DNA of 64,000 bases from Paenibacillus dauci (GCF_000971985.1 NZ_KQ040798.1:673826-737825); one strand, 5' to 3'; shown: positions 54,019 to 63,716, counted from the stretch's first letter. Program-made: numbers and translations. The notes: generated by a model from the letters alone, not told the origin.

Positions 54019-55038
54019 ATGCACTGGCTGAATGACTTCGACAGGCATATGCATGCAGCATTTGAGGAAGCGGCTCAGCGTATACGACAATTTCCGGCTC
54101 CGCTGAATCATGAAGGGCTGAATTATCTGAAGGGATTCGATATTCGGGTGAAAGATGGCATACATAACTATATTTGCTATCTGCTCCCCTTTTGGCTGGA
54201 GCGCATGAGCAGCCTTCATCTGGCGCCTGAACGGAAGGAACATCTGCAGCAGATTGCCCAAAGTATCGCCGCTGGCAATATTATGGGTATGCTACATTAC
54301 TTTATCCATGATGACCTGATAGATGCTTCCGCGACAGCTACCGAAGATAATGGGGCTGCATTAATACAGAATCTGCGGCGCCTTCTTCCGCTGAGTGAGC
54401 TGCTGCATGCGGAATACACCGGTATTCTTTCCCGAATTGCCGGACACCGGCCGGAATACTGGTTGTACCGCCGTCAGTATACTTACGACTGGGCACGCGC
54501 TGTCCAACACGAACAGCACCCCGGTCATTTTATGGATCATCTTCCTCTAATCACCGGCAGAGCCAGTCCACTCCGGCTGTCTGCTGTCGTCATGCTGCTG
54601 GAAGCAGGACTTCCTGCCCTCGTTCCCGGTATTTTACAGCAGCTGGATCTGGCATTGCTGCTGCTGCAAATGAATGATGATGCGGCGGATTGGCAGGAAG
54701 ATCTGCGTCTGCACAATTATAATTGCTTGCTGTCCCTTATTCATGAAGAAGCCGTGCCTGCTGCCGACCACCCACCTGAAGCCTTTTACATACTTGATGA
54801 ACAGACAGTACGCCATTATATTTACGACCGGAATATTCTGCGCCACTACGCCAATCTCGCTCATGAGCAGTACTATTCGCAACCGGCTCGTCCAGCAGAC
54901 AATATGGATCTGCTGCAATTCTGTGAGGAACTGCTACAGCAGCTTGATCAGCTCGCTGCTGCTATAGAAGCAAGCCGTAATATGCTGCTTCAACAAGGAA
55001 GCCTTTTTTACTACGTCAATCCCCCTAAATTGTTATAG
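54019..55038 (+). CDS. class I isoprenoid-synthase-like enzyme
   Basis: A 339-residue, almost wholly helical protein. It has a DDxxD motif in HDDLID (D98, D99, D102) and, 122 residues later, a second acidic motif QMNDDAADWQEDL (about 217-229) like the Mg2+-binding motifs of polyprenyl and squalene/phytoene synthases. The spacing and helix content fit the class I terpenoid fold, where these motifs bind diphosphate through Mg2+. GGGAG lies 9 bp from the ATG. The gene is followed by an NHLP-type precursor gene on the same strand, 66 bp on. I cannot place it in a named subfamily; the substrate could be a prenyl diphosphate or the peptide. Confidence 0.65.
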   Translation: MHWLNDFDRHMHAAFEEAAQRIRQFPAPLNHEGLNYLKGFDIRVKDGIHNYICYLLPFWLERMSSLHLAPERKEHLQQIAQSIAAGNIMGMLHYFIHDDLIDASATATEDNGAALIQNLRRLLPLSELLHAEYTGILSRIAGHRPEYWLYRRQYTYDWARAVQHEQHPGHFMDHLPLITGRASPLRLSAVVMLLEAGLPALVPGILQQLDLALLLLQMNDDAADWQEDLRLHNYNCLLSLIHEEAVPAADHPPEAFYILDEQTVRHYIYDRNILRHYANLAHEQYYSQPARPADNMDLLQFCEELLQQLDQLAAAIEASRNMLLQQGSLFYYVNPPKLL

Positions 55039-55104
55039 ATTTTTCCAGTATGCCGTGCTAGACTAATAGGAAAATATAACCATTTTGCGAAAGGATTGAT
55101 GGTC

Positions 55105-55347
55105 ATGTCCAGCCAAGCCCTTTTACACTCGCAGGTCATTCAAAAAGCATGGGAAGATCCAAACTTTATGGAATTGCTCAAAAGCGATCCCAAAAAGGCA
55201 TTGTACGATGTAATGGGAATTACGCTTCCGGAGAACGTACAGCTGAAGACGATTCAGGAAACTGCCGAGGAGATTTATCTGGTCATTCCGCCCAAGCCTT
55301 CCGAAATGGTTGCATCTGCCCGGATAAACGTCAAAGCTGCCTGGTAA
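55105..55347 (+). CDS. NHLP-type RiPP precursor
   Basis: An 80-residue protein similar to the nitrile-hydratase-like leader peptide (NHLP, TIGR03793) family of natural-product precursors. The hallmarks are AWEDPNFMELLKSDPKKAL (about 15-34), MGITLPENV (about 38-46) and the terminal EEIYLVIPPKPS (about 54-66). What follows is only about 14 residues ending in VKAAW, so a core peptide would be very short. AAAGGA lies 9 bp before the ATG at 55105. No LanM, YcaO, radical SAM or leader peptidase gene is in the window. A terminator follows. Confidence 0.72.
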   Translation: MSSQALLHSQVIQKAWEDPNFMELLKSDPKKALYDVMGITLPENVQLKTIQETAEEIYLVIPPKPSEMVASARINVKAAW

Positions 55348-55391
55348 CTGGCTCAGACAGCGGTTTTATTAACGATCCAAATGGAAATACC

Positions 55392-55434
55392 AAAAAAAGC
55401 GCAATCCTCTGCAAAGCAGGATTGCGCTTTTTTT
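55392..55434. terminator. bidirectional terminator
   Basis: AAAAAAAGCGCAATCCT pairs with AGGATTGCGCTTTTTTT around a 9-nt loop. It isolates the isoprenoid-synthase-like/NHLP unit from the AraC gene. Confidence 0.92.
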
Positions 55435-55491
55435 ATATGCTACTGCGTCTTTTCTCCCTTGTCGGCGATAGACAGTTTGATTATTCTATTA

Positions 55492-55505
55492 ATAAAGCGC
55501 TTACA
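55492..55505 (+). promoter_or_regulatory. cre-like box before the AraC gene
   Basis: ATAAAGCGCTTACA matches TGWAANCGNTNWCA at 12 of 14 positions and lies 54 bp upstream of the AraC start. Confidence 0.45.
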
Positions 55506-55559
55506 TTATTATCGTATTAGATCACTTCACGTATTTACCTGATGAAAAGGAGGCCTTTG

Positions 55560-56342
55560 ATGAATACTGAATTCATGATTGAACATGATATTGATCTCAG
55601 CTTCCCTGCCTATTCCAGTCTGCATCCGCATAAATGGACCCTGCTGTATGCAGCCGAGAATAAAGAAACCCTGGATGGTCCAACAGCCCGGATCTACCTG
55701 CTCCCTCCCGGCAAAATCGCATTATATTTACATCTGCTTCCGCTGACAGAGGTTTGTTGTCAATTTACTGCCCATTCCCAGTGGACACTGCTGCTGCATA
55801 AGCTGCAGACCGGACTACCGGAACAACCACTGTGGCTGGAAGACTGTTCCTTATGCCAGCAAATCGCGTATATTCTGGAGCGTATGCGGGAATATGCAGC
55901 TTCATCGCATAATACATATTACCGCAAACTTTCCTATCATTTGCTAAGTGAACTGCTGCTGCTGCTCGCTGCCGGTGCACGTCCGGATACTTATCCTGCT
56001 GATCCGCGCATTGATGAAGTCCTTCAATACCTGTATCTCCACTATACAAACGATATTCGTATTGAACATCTGGCTCAGCATGTATGTCTGTCTCCATCAC
56101 ATCTGTCCCACTTGTACAAGGAACAGACCGGCGAGACTATTATGGATACGGTACTGCGGCTAAGACTGGAGCAGGCCAAACATCTGCTTTGTTTTACTAC
56201 CCGTTATATCGGCGAGATTGCCTATGAAGTGGGATTTAATTCGCAGACCTATTTCACCTGCAAATTTACCCGCCATTTTGGTATCAGTCCTTCCCTGTAC
56301 CGTAGCAGCTTTTATGAGAAACAATCCTGTCAGTCTTCCTGA
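55560..56342 (+). CDS. AraC-family regulator
   Basis: A 260-residue AraC/XylS protein. The N-terminal half (about 1-150) is a divergent sensing domain. The C-terminal double HTH (about 152-250) includes IRIEHLAQHVCLSPSHLSHLYKEQTGE and IGEIAYEVGFNSQTYFTCKFTRHFG. The ATG at 55560 is 7 bp from AAAAGGAGG; the ATG at 55542 contains that site. It is convergent with the levanase gene and unlinked by strand from the fructan operon, so a regulatory link is only a guess. Confidence 0.9.
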   Translation: MNTEFMIEHDIDLSFPAYSSLHPHKWTLLYAAENKETLDGPTARIYLLPPGKIALYLHLLPLTEVCCQFTAHSQWTLLLHKLQTGLPEQPLWLEDCSLCQQIAYILERMREYAASSHNTYYRKLSYHLLSELLLLLAAGARPDTYPADPRIDEVLQYLYLHYTNDIRIEHLAQHVCLSPSHLSHLYKEQTGETIMDTVLRLRLEQAKHLLCFTTRYIGEIAYEVGFNSQTYFTCKFTRHFGISPSLYRSSFYEKQSCQSS

Positions 56343-56383
56343 GCAGATAGATAAGATTGAACCTGTAAACCGTAAAGTAGTGA

Positions 56384-58564
56384 TTATTTCCACACGCTGT
56401 TCAGCTGGTACACGTCCATCGAGACCAGATTGACCTGGCCGCCATTTACATAAAAAGACATGCCCTGACTTCCCTGATCCGGGAAAATCACACTCGAGAA
56501 TACACGCTGGCCGCCATTTGCGAAAATCTCGACCGTAGACTCATCCACCAGAATTCGCAGCCGGATCCGCCGGTTCTCCGGCTGTACATCGGCAGTCTGC
56601 TGGGTACTGAACTTGTCGGAGAAATCCGTTATCCCTGAAGCAGTACGATCGATATACAATTGACCGGTATCCACCTGATAACCTACATCAGTAAACTGAC
56701 TGCCGCTACGATTGGTTCGCAGCTGGAAACCCAAATGGGTTGCGGGCTGCTGTGCAGGCAATTCCAGCTCGGCTTCAATCTCATAACTGCCGGCAGATAG
56801 ACCTTTGAGTATATTGGCAGAAGAATGATCTACCTTGACAGCGCGGACACTGCGCAGTGGAGTACGTAGTGTATTCAGCTCCTGTACCGGAGCCTGTACG
56901 AGTCGAACACCCGATGTGGTGGATACAAGCGACAACTCTCTTGGAGCACTCAATATCCCTTTCCAGTCTTGGGTCGGAAGATCAAATGCATAATCCCAAT
57001 TGGTCATCCATGCCATCGCAATGCGCCGATCAGAGAGCCCTGCAAACGTCATGGAAGCATAGAACTCTTTGCCCCAATCGGTCTGGAGTACCAATCCCGG
57101 CGGATTATCGTTGACAAAACGGCCTTCGTCGCTCAGCTGTCCGACGAAATATTCGGCATTCGAGCCTCCGGTATTCGGATGGGCGCCGGTGCTGATCATC
57201 AGTACCCATTTGCTCTGATTTGTTCCTTGTACCGGCAGTTTGAATAGATCGGGGCACTCCCATACTCCGCCGCGAATATAATCGCCATATCCAAAATTAT
57301 CGGTCAGTGTCCAGTCCAGCAGATTGGTTGAAGTGAACAGTCGTACATGATCACCTCCCGATACGACCATAACCCAGCGATTCCGCTCTTCATCCCGTAC
57401 GATCTTGGGATCACGGAAATCCCAGCTGCCTGGATTATCGGCGGTCTGTCCGGGATTCTGGATTACGATGGAATGCTCTTCGGGATAATGCCATGTTCGA
57501 CCGCGATCCATGCTGTAGGCAATCCCGATTTTCTGATTGCCATTGGGACGCTCAGGCGTGTAGGAAGTATAATAAGCAATCAATCCACCCTTTTCCGGCG
57601 ACTCGTCAAACAGACCGGATACATTACGATCATCAGCAATCGCCGATCCCGACCAGACATGTCCCCATTTGTTCCATTCCAGTGCAAAGGGGAGGTTTTT
57701 CCAGTGCAGCAGATCTTCGCTGACTGCATGTGCCCATCGTCCACCATCCTGATGGAACAGATGATATTCTCCTTTGTAATAAATCATTCCGTTCGGATCG
57801 CTCGCCCAGCCGCGTAGAGCAGAGTAATGATAGGCTGGCCGATACTTTTCACCATAGAACTGCTCGGCAGTCAGTACATACGTATCCTGAAAAGAAGCCG
57901 AGCCCTGCAGTACAGCTATTCCCGATGCTGTTCCTGGGCGGGCAATTCCGTCGGCTTCTATCGCCGGATCTGCATAGCCATCCAGAAATAAGCGGATACG
58001 TTCACCCTCCAGATGAATCTCCAGTCGATGCCTTGTTCCATTTTCACTGTAATAATCCTGTGCAGACGTCGCGATAACCGTACCATCAGCCTGCTGCAAT
58101 CTGACCTTGACCCGTTGATCTTCGCGTACCAAGAGAGCAATGTATCCCTGCCGCCCATCCGCTGTGCCACGGAAAAACAAACCGGCCTGCATCTGTTCAT
58201 CTATCGGCATTAGATCTGTCATTATCACCATGTTCTCTGCTTCGGCAGGAGCAGTATAGGTGCGTATGCCGGCTGCATTACCATTGGCGCTCCCTCGCAT
58301 ACCACGTTCGTCCAGCGCCCAGACAGCTGTACCATGTGTATGCTCGCCCGTCAGGTTACTGTTCCACACAATCGTTGTATCGTCTGCTGTAGTCTCTTCA
58401 TTATCCTTGCCGGATGATGGATTCATCTTGTCCTCCTGACCTGCGGGTAAAGTGCGGATAGATGGCTGGGCTGCTGCTGTGCCACGAGCAGGTATATAGA
58501 TATCCGCCAACAATATCACCAGTGTGGTAACTGCTAATTTGGATAATCTGGATGGCATCTTCAT
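56384..58564 (-). CDS. secreted GH32 levanase/inulinase-like enzyme
   Basis: A 726-residue secreted glycoside hydrolase family 32 protein. Signal peptide about 1-31. Residues about 65-235 form a jelly-roll/concanavalin-like domain (LLVREDQRVKVRLQQADG, HRLEIHLEGERIRLFLDG). The GH32 five-blade propeller follows: nucleophile in WASDPNG (D256), transition-state stabiliser in FRDPK (D385), acid/base in WECPDLF (E436). The C-terminal beta-sandwich ends in VDESTVEIFANGGQRVFSSVIFPDQ. It acts on extracellular fructan (levan or inulin). It follows the intracellular GH32 gene by 17 bp. Confidence 0.92.
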   Translation of the reverse strand: MKMPSRLSKLAVTTLVILLADIYIPARGTAAAQPSIRTLPAGQEDKMNPSSGKDNEETTADDTTIVWNSNLTGEHTHGTAVWALDERGMRGSANGNAAGIRTYTAPAEAENMVIMTDLMPIDEQMQAGLFFRGTADGRQGYIALLVREDQRVKVRLQQADGTVIATSAQDYYSENGTRHRLEIHLEGERIRLFLDGYADPAIEADGIARPGTASGIAVLQGSASFQDTYVLTAEQFYGEKYRPAYHYSALRGWASDPNGMIYYKGEYHLFHQDGGRWAHAVSEDLLHWKNLPFALEWNKWGHVWSGSAIADDRNVSGLFDESPEKGGLIAYYTSYTPERPNGNQKIGIAYSMDRGRTWHYPEEHSIVIQNPGQTADNPGSWDFRDPKIVRDEERNRWVMVVSGGDHVRLFTSTNLLDWTLTDNFGYGDYIRGGVWECPDLFKLPVQGTNQSKWVLMISTGAHPNTGGSNAEYFVGQLSDEGRFVNDNPPGLVLQTDWGKEFYASMTFAGLSDRRIAMAWMTNWDYAFDLPTQDWKGILSAPRELSLVSTTSGVRLVQAPVQELNTLRTPLRSVRAVKVDHSSANILKGLSAGSYEIEAELELPAQQPATHLGFQLRTNRSGSQFTDVGYQVDTGQLYIDRTASGITDFSDKFSTQQTADVQPENRRIRLRILVDESTVEIFANGGQRVFSSVIFPDQGSQGMSFYVNGGQVNLVSMDVYQLNSVWK

Positions 58565-58581
58565 TCCTCCCGATGAATGGA

Positions 58582-60048
58582 TTACGATACAGAACCGGAT
58601 AGATCATATATCTCCACACGACATACTACTATGTCCTGCTCCATAGCAGTCAATCTGATCCGGTCAGCATTCGGCTCCGGGAAAACAAGATCGGTCATCA
58701 CCGTCCGCCCCTGATCGGCAAACACCTCCACCGAAGCAGCATCCACCAGAATACGCAGTTCCCTCTCTTCCTGAATCGTCTGCAGTGGTGCAGTATGATG
58801 ATTGGCAAAATCGTTATGAAAATCGCTTTGTCCTGATTCTGTACGGTCGATATACAGCTGCGCCGAACCGGCATTCACTCCAATGCGTGTGCAGCTCGCC
58901 GTCCCGGCGCGCACTTGAAGTTCAAAGGAGACCTCTTTGTCCATTCGAACAATCAGTTCATAGCTCTCCAGCCGCAGCTCCTTTATCGCCTGTTGAACCT
59001 GAACCAGTGGCGCATGTTCCAACAGGAGAACAGGTCTGCGTATAGATTCCATTTCATCAACAGGACACTGCAGCAGTTGTACGCCGGTGGGGGTCATCTC
59101 CAGTTGTAGTTCACGGACGATTGTCATTGCCCCTCTCCAGCTGCCGGTAGGCGTATGATTGGCATACCGCCAGTTGCTCATCCAGCCGATGTATAGTCTG
59201 CGACCATCCTGCTGCGGAATATCCGACCAGCTCACTCCAGCATAATTATCGCGTCCATGGTCCAGCCAGCGTACTTGCCGTGATGCTTCGTCCGGCAGGA
59301 ATATCGCTCCATCAAAATGCCCGGTAAAATACTGGGTACGCGAGCCTTCTGCTCCTTGGCCATTATCGCCAATGCTGACGAGCATCACCCAGCGGCTGAG
59401 CTCGGGGGCATTGTTAATCGGCAGTTCGAACAGATCCGGACATTCCCATACTCCATCATGACAGCCTATGCCTTCGCCAAATATACTGCTTTCGGTCCAG
59501 TTCTTCAGATCCGGCGAATGATATAATGCTATGCTTTGTCCGCAGGCGAGCACCATGGTCCAGCGTCCGGAGGATTCGTGCCAGAATACTTTGGGGTCGC
59601 GAAAATCGGGACGATAATCACATGTCAGTACCGGATTGCCCTGATACTTGTGCCAGGTTCTGCCGCGGTCATGACTGTATGCCAGACTCTGGCTCTGACG
59701 TACCGGATGATCCGGCTGTTCATCATGATGGGTAAAGATCGCGACCAGCCCCGGTTCCTCGGGGAAAAATCCGGTCGTATTCTGCCAGTCCACGACTGCG
59801 CTGCCCGAGAAAATCGTACCCTGCTCATCCGGTTCCAGTGCAATCGGGAGTTCTTCCCAGTGCACCAGATCACGGGTGATGGCATGTCCCCAGTGCATCG
59901 GTCCCCAGGTATCGCCATGCGGATGATGCTGAAAAAACAAATGATATTCCCCGTCCAGATAGACCATTCCATTGGGATCATTCATCCAGCTGCGAGACGG
60001 GGAGAAATGATAGACTCCCCGGTAATCCGGTTGTAGTTGAAGTGACAT
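58582..60048 (-). CDS. intracellular GH32 fructosidase
   Basis: A 488-residue GH32 protein without a signal peptide. Nucleophile WMNDPNG (D24), FRDPK (about D151), acid/base WECPDLF (E202), and the C-terminal sandwich block VDAASVEVFADQGRTVMTDLVFPEP. The ATG at 60048 is 8 bp from AGGAGG; the reading frame continues upstream into the lipoprotein gene. Being cytoplasmic and next to an oligosaccharide importer, it probably splits imported fructo-oligosaccharides or sucrose. Confidence 0.93.
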   Translation of the reverse strand: MSLQLQPDYRGVYHFSPSRSWMNDPNGMVYLDGEYHLFFQHHPHGDTWGPMHWGHAITRDLVHWEELPIALEPDEQGTIFSGSAVVDWQNTTGFFPEEPGLVAIFTHHDEQPDHPVRQSQSLAYSHDRGRTWHKYQGNPVLTCDYRPDFRDPKVFWHESSGRWTMVLACGQSIALYHSPDLKNWTESSIFGEGIGCHDGVWECPDLFELPINNAPELSRWVMLVSIGDNGQGAEGSRTQYFTGHFDGAIFLPDEASRQVRWLDHGRDNYAGVSWSDIPQQDGRRLYIGWMSNWRYANHTPTGSWRGAMTIVRELQLEMTPTGVQLLQCPVDEMESIRRPVLLLEHAPLVQVQQAIKELRLESYELIVRMDKEVSFELQVRAGTASCTRIGVNAGSAQLYIDRTESGQSDFHNDFANHHTAPLQTIQEERELRILVDAASVEVFADQGRTVMTDLVFPEPNADRIRLTAMEQDIVVCRVEIYDLSGSVS

Positions 60049-60052
60049 TGTA

Positions 60053-61681
60053 TCAGCCTCCTGTTGTATGTTCAGCGCTCTGCTGTTTACTGCGGTCGTA
60101 CCCATCCTGTCTGATCTTCAGCCACTCTTGCAGACCGAGACGATCCAGCTCCTGCAGATAGGCAGCCCATTCCTGATCAGCCTGTCCATTCTGATACCAT
60201 TCTGTCCGCTTGCGCAGCATATAAGGGAACAGATCGGCTTCGATCGTGGAGAGACGATCCAGTTCCTCAATACTGAAAAATACATTTGGATAAGTGTGCT
60301 TGGCCTTCATATGCGGTACCAGTACTTTTTTCATCAGATCCATACGCCATTTGGCATCATCGGGCATCGTCGTATATTTGCCAAAATAATCGCTCAACAC
60401 TGCCAGCGGTCCGCCGATGCTGGTCTTCTGACGCACTTCTACTGGCGCTGAACCTTCAAGCGGCAGATGCTTCAGCATCTTTTTTGATTCATCATATTCA
60501 AAAATATTCTGCTGGTTCGGATCACCGTACGTTCCCCAGTTATTCTGCACCGACTGCAGCGGGTCATACATCTGATCCACCCATTTGGCTGTCTGTTCCA
60601 GCTGCTGGTTGCTGCTGGTGACGACCATACTGCCCCGGAAAAAGCCCATGGCATTATTGCGGGTTACGTTCACTTCGCCATCTGGACCCGCTAGCGGTGG
60701 CATCAGTTCATAATCATTATTCATACCGGTAATATTGGCTTTGTCCCAGGTGAAGTACAATCCATAGCGCTGATCTTTGCCTTTGGCAAGATAGGTGTTC
60801 CAGTCCTGCTGGAACGATTCGATATCTATCAATCCGCTGCTGTATAGATCATGCACATAATTAACGGCTTCCCGGTACCCTTCCTGATTGCCGGTAAATA
60901 CGACCTTGCCATCATCGGTTACGACCGTATGATCGGGATTCTCGCCCAATCCAAAGGAAGCGAACAGAAACGTCAGGTTCTCTCCACCCGGCTTGTCGAT
61001 AAAGGACAGCGGAACCTCGTCAGCCTGTCCATTGCCGTTCGGGTCCTGTGTCTTAAAAGCAGTCAATACCTGCTTTAACTCATCGGTAGTGGTAGGCATC
61101 GACAGTCCCAGCTTTTTGAGCCATTTCACATTGATCCAGGGCATATCATCGACCGATTGAATACGTTCTTTGTCCGTACCAAGCTCCTCGATCCATGGAA
61201 AGGAATAAATATGTCCATCCGGCGCGGTAATCATCGTGCGGTATTCCGGCCGTTCGGTCAGCACTTTTTTGAAATTGGGCATATACTGGTCGATCATATC
61301 TTCCAGCGGAACAATTGCTCCATCCTTGGCCAGCTTGAGCAGATCATAGTCACTGTACTCTGCTGCGAAGATGGCATCGGGCAGCTCGCCACTGGCGACA
61401 GCCAGATTACGCTTTTCTGCGAAAACATCACTGGTATAGCTTTTCCATTCCACATGAACGCCGGTTTTCTGTTCCAGTCGCTGCAGGACCAGCTTGTCGT
61501 TGGGATCGACAGGTGCCAGTGGCGAACTGGAAGTCATAATATGCAGAATCGGTTTGCCATCTGCTGTTTTTTGCGGTTCATTGCCTCCATCCCCGCAGCC
61601 TGTGGCTGCCAGTAGAATAATGGATAAAGCCGATGCGACAGCCGCTTTGCGTACTTTGGAATTACCGTTTGTGTTGCGCAT
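60053..61681 (-). CDS. ABC transporter binding lipoprotein (fructan oligomers)
   Basis: A 542-residue SBP family 1 protein of the LplA type. Lipobox LAATGC (Cys29). Aromatic-rich mature domain. It sits between the two permease genes and the GH32 genes, so its ligand is probably a fructo-oligosaccharide. Confidence 0.93.
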   Translation of the reverse strand: MRNTNGNSKVRKAAVASALSIILLAATGCGDGGNEPQKTADGKPILHIMTSSSPLAPVDPNDKLVLQRLEQKTGVHVEWKSYTSDVFAEKRNLAVASGELPDAIFAAEYSDYDLLKLAKDGAIVPLEDMIDQYMPNFKKVLTERPEYRTMITAPDGHIYSFPWIEELGTDKERIQSVDDMPWINVKWLKKLGLSMPTTTDELKQVLTAFKTQDPNGNGQADEVPLSFIDKPGGENLTFLFASFGLGENPDHTVVTDDGKVVFTGNQEGYREAVNYVHDLYSSGLIDIESFQQDWNTYLAKGKDQRYGLYFTWDKANITGMNNDYELMPPLAGPDGEVNVTRNNAMGFFRGSMVVTSSNQQLEQTAKWVDQMYDPLQSVQNNWGTYGDPNQQNIFEYDESKKMLKHLPLEGSAPVEVRQKTSIGGPLAVLSDYFGKYTTMPDDAKWRMDLMKKVLVPHMKAKHTYPNVFFSIEELDRLSTIEADLFPYMLRKRTEWYQNGQADQEWAAYLQELDRLGLQEWLKIRQDGYDRSKQQSAEHTTGG

Positions 61682-61717
61682 AATATTGCCTCCCGAATCT
61701 TATATTTCAGTCTGGGT

Positions 61718-62599
61718 TTATTTGAGTGAGCCGACCATAACGCCTTTTTCGAAATATTTCTGGAAGAACGGATACATTACGATCAGCGGCAGACTGGAGA
61801 TCACAATTGAAGAATACTTGATCATCTCGGACAGCCGTTTCAGTTCGGCCATAGCCTGCTGATCGCCAATCATGCCTGGTGCTGCCTGGTTCTGGATCAG
61901 AATAGAGCGCAGAACAAGCTGCAGCGGGAACAGATTGGGATCATCCAGATAGATCATCGCATCAAAGTAGGAATTCCATTGCCCTACAAACGCATAGAGG
62001 GCAAGCACAAACATAATCGGCTTGGACAGCGGAATCACGATACGGGTGAAAATGGTCCATTCCGAAGCTCCATCCACATTGGCTGCTTCTTTGAGTTCTT
62101 TGGAGATGCCTTTAAAAAAAGTACGGGCCAGAATAATATTCCATACATTCACTGCTCCCGGAATAATAAGCGCCCATGGGGTATTCAGCAGATCAAGCTG
62201 CCGTACCAGCAAATACGTCGGAATCAGTCCGCCACCAAAAAACAGCGTAATCACAAACAAAGTCATAAACCATTTGCGGCCAACCAGCGAATCTTCGGCC
62301 ATCGCATAACCAGCGCAGATAGACACCAATACTGTCACCACAGCAAATCCTGTCGCATACAATACCGAATTAAAAAACCCGCGAATCATTGCTTCATTGC
62401 CCAGGATTTTGCGATAGCCTTCCAGACTCCAATCAGCAGGTTGAAACGAAAATCCGCGATTCAGCAGCACGGTTGGGTCCATAAACGAAGCTGCGATAAT
62501 ATAGCCAAACGGAATGACAACGATCAGTACGCCCAGCCCGAGAAACAGCCCGTTCAGTATGAGCAGCAAACGGTCAAACGGAGAGTTTTTGACAACCAT
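61718..62599 (-). CDS. carbohydrate ABC transporter permease (LplC type)
   Basis: A 293-residue permease with six helices. EAA loop KEAANVDGASEWTIFTRIVIPLSKP (about 178-202). It ends in KYFEKGVMVGSLKG as LplC-type permeases do. It lies 33 bp after the partner permease. Confidence 0.93.
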   Translation of the reverse strand: MVVKNSPFDRLLLILNGLFLGLGVLIVVIPFGYIIAASFMDPTVLLNRGFSFQPADWSLEGYRKILGNEAMIRGFFNSVLYATGFAVVTVLVSICAGYAMAEDSLVGRKWFMTLFVITLFFGGGLIPTYLLVRQLDLLNTPWALIIPGAVNVWNIILARTFFKGISKELKEAANVDGASEWTIFTRIVIPLSKPIMFVLALYAFVGQWNSYFDAMIYLDDPNLFPLQLVLRSILIQNQAAPGMIGDQQAMAELKRLSEMIKYSSIVISSLPLIVMYPFFQKYFEKGVMVGSLK

Positions 62600-62632
62600 G
62601 GTCTTCCTTCCTTTCTGTACAAATCCTGTGAT

Positions 62633-63604
62633 CTAGTACAATCCCTCGTTATCATTGAGCTTCTTCACAATGAAGTTCACACCCAGCAGCAGAATCACAT
62701 TGATCAGCGAGTTAAATAGTCCAACGGCTGCCGAATATGCATAATCTCCTGATTGCAGACCAATCTTGTAGACATAAGTCGCGATAATCTCTGAAGCAGG
62801 CAAATTCATCGATGTCTGTAACAGGTAAGCCTTTTCAAAACCAATCGACATAATGCCACCTGCTGCCAGAATGAACACGATAGCCATAATCGGCTTGATC
62901 GTCGGCAGATCGATATGCCAGATTCTCCTCAGCAGACTCGCTCCATCCAGACTGGCTGCATTATGCAGCTCGGGATCTACATTGGCCAGTGCCGCTACAT
63001 AGATAATGGATGCCCACCCGGCTGTAGCCCAGATATCCGACAAGATATATACCCAGCGGAAGTATTCGGGATCGGTCATAAACATCAAAGGCTGACTGCT
63101 GATCCAGCTAACGATCTGATTGATCGGTCCGGTAGGAGACAGGAAAATAAACAGCATCCCGGCAATAACAATGACTGATACAAAATTGGGAGCATACAGA
63201 AACAGCTGGATATTTTTCTTGATTCCTTTGCGGCGAACCTGATTCAGCATCAGTGCCAGCAGGATCGGAATCGGAAACCCGCATATCAGGCCAAACGCAC
63301 TCAGCTTGAGCGTATTCATAAAAATCACTTCAAAATTGGGCGAGGTCAGGAATTTCTCAAAATGCTTGAGTCCTACCCAGTCACTGTGCATGATTCCCCG
63401 AATCGGACTGAAATCCTTGAAGGCGATGACTGCCCCATACATCGGTACATACTTGAACAGCAGTGTCAGAAACAGCGCCGGTGCCAGCAGAATATACAAA
63501 AAGCTGTTTTTGCGGATATGCTCCCAGCGTGTTCTGCTGACCGACTGCTTCTCTGTATGTACAGGATGAGCGCCTGGTCTGCCGGATTTTGCTGAACTTT
63601 CCAT
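62633..63604 (-). CDS. carbohydrate ABC transporter permease (LplB type)
   Basis: A 323-residue permease with a basic N-terminal leader (about 1-30) and six helices. LplB signature KYVPMYGAVIAFKDFSP (about 50-66) and EAA loop LHNAASLDGASLLRRIWHIDLP. First gene of the fructan operon. Confidence 0.93.
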   Translation of the reverse strand: MESSAKSGRPGAHPVHTEKQSVSRTRWEHIRKNSFLYILLAPALFLTLLFKYVPMYGAVIAFKDFSPIRGIMHSDWVGLKHFEKFLTSPNFEVIFMNTLKLSAFGLICGFPIPILLALMLNQVRRKGIKKNIQLFLYAPNFVSVIVIAGMLFIFLSPTGPINQIVSWISSQPLMFMTDPEYFRWVYILSDIWATAGWASIIYVAALANVDPELHNAASLDGASLLRRIWHIDLPTIKPIMAIVFILAAGGIMSIGFEKAYLLQTSMNLPASEIIATYVYKIGLQSGDYAYSAAVGLFNSLINVILLLGVNFIVKKLNDNEGLY

Positions 63605-63673
63605 GATTGTCCCTCCATTTCGCTATTCCCTTGCCCCTTGTTTCCCCTACAACAGTTTGTATTAAAGACTGAA

Positions 63674-63703
63674 AGTAAGTGCTTACATTTTCATTTGTAA
63701 GCT
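63674..63703. promoter_or_regulatory. operator for the fructan operon
   Basis: AGTAAGTGCTTACA (63674-63687) matches cre/LacI operators at 12 of 14 positions. An overlapping inverted repeat GCTTACA-N8-TGTAAGC (read on the minus strand) extends it. It covers the region just downstream of the -10 of the operon promoter and probably binds the divergent LacI protein or CcpA. Confidence 0.65.
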
Positions 63704-63716
63704 TGTTCCTTTACAA

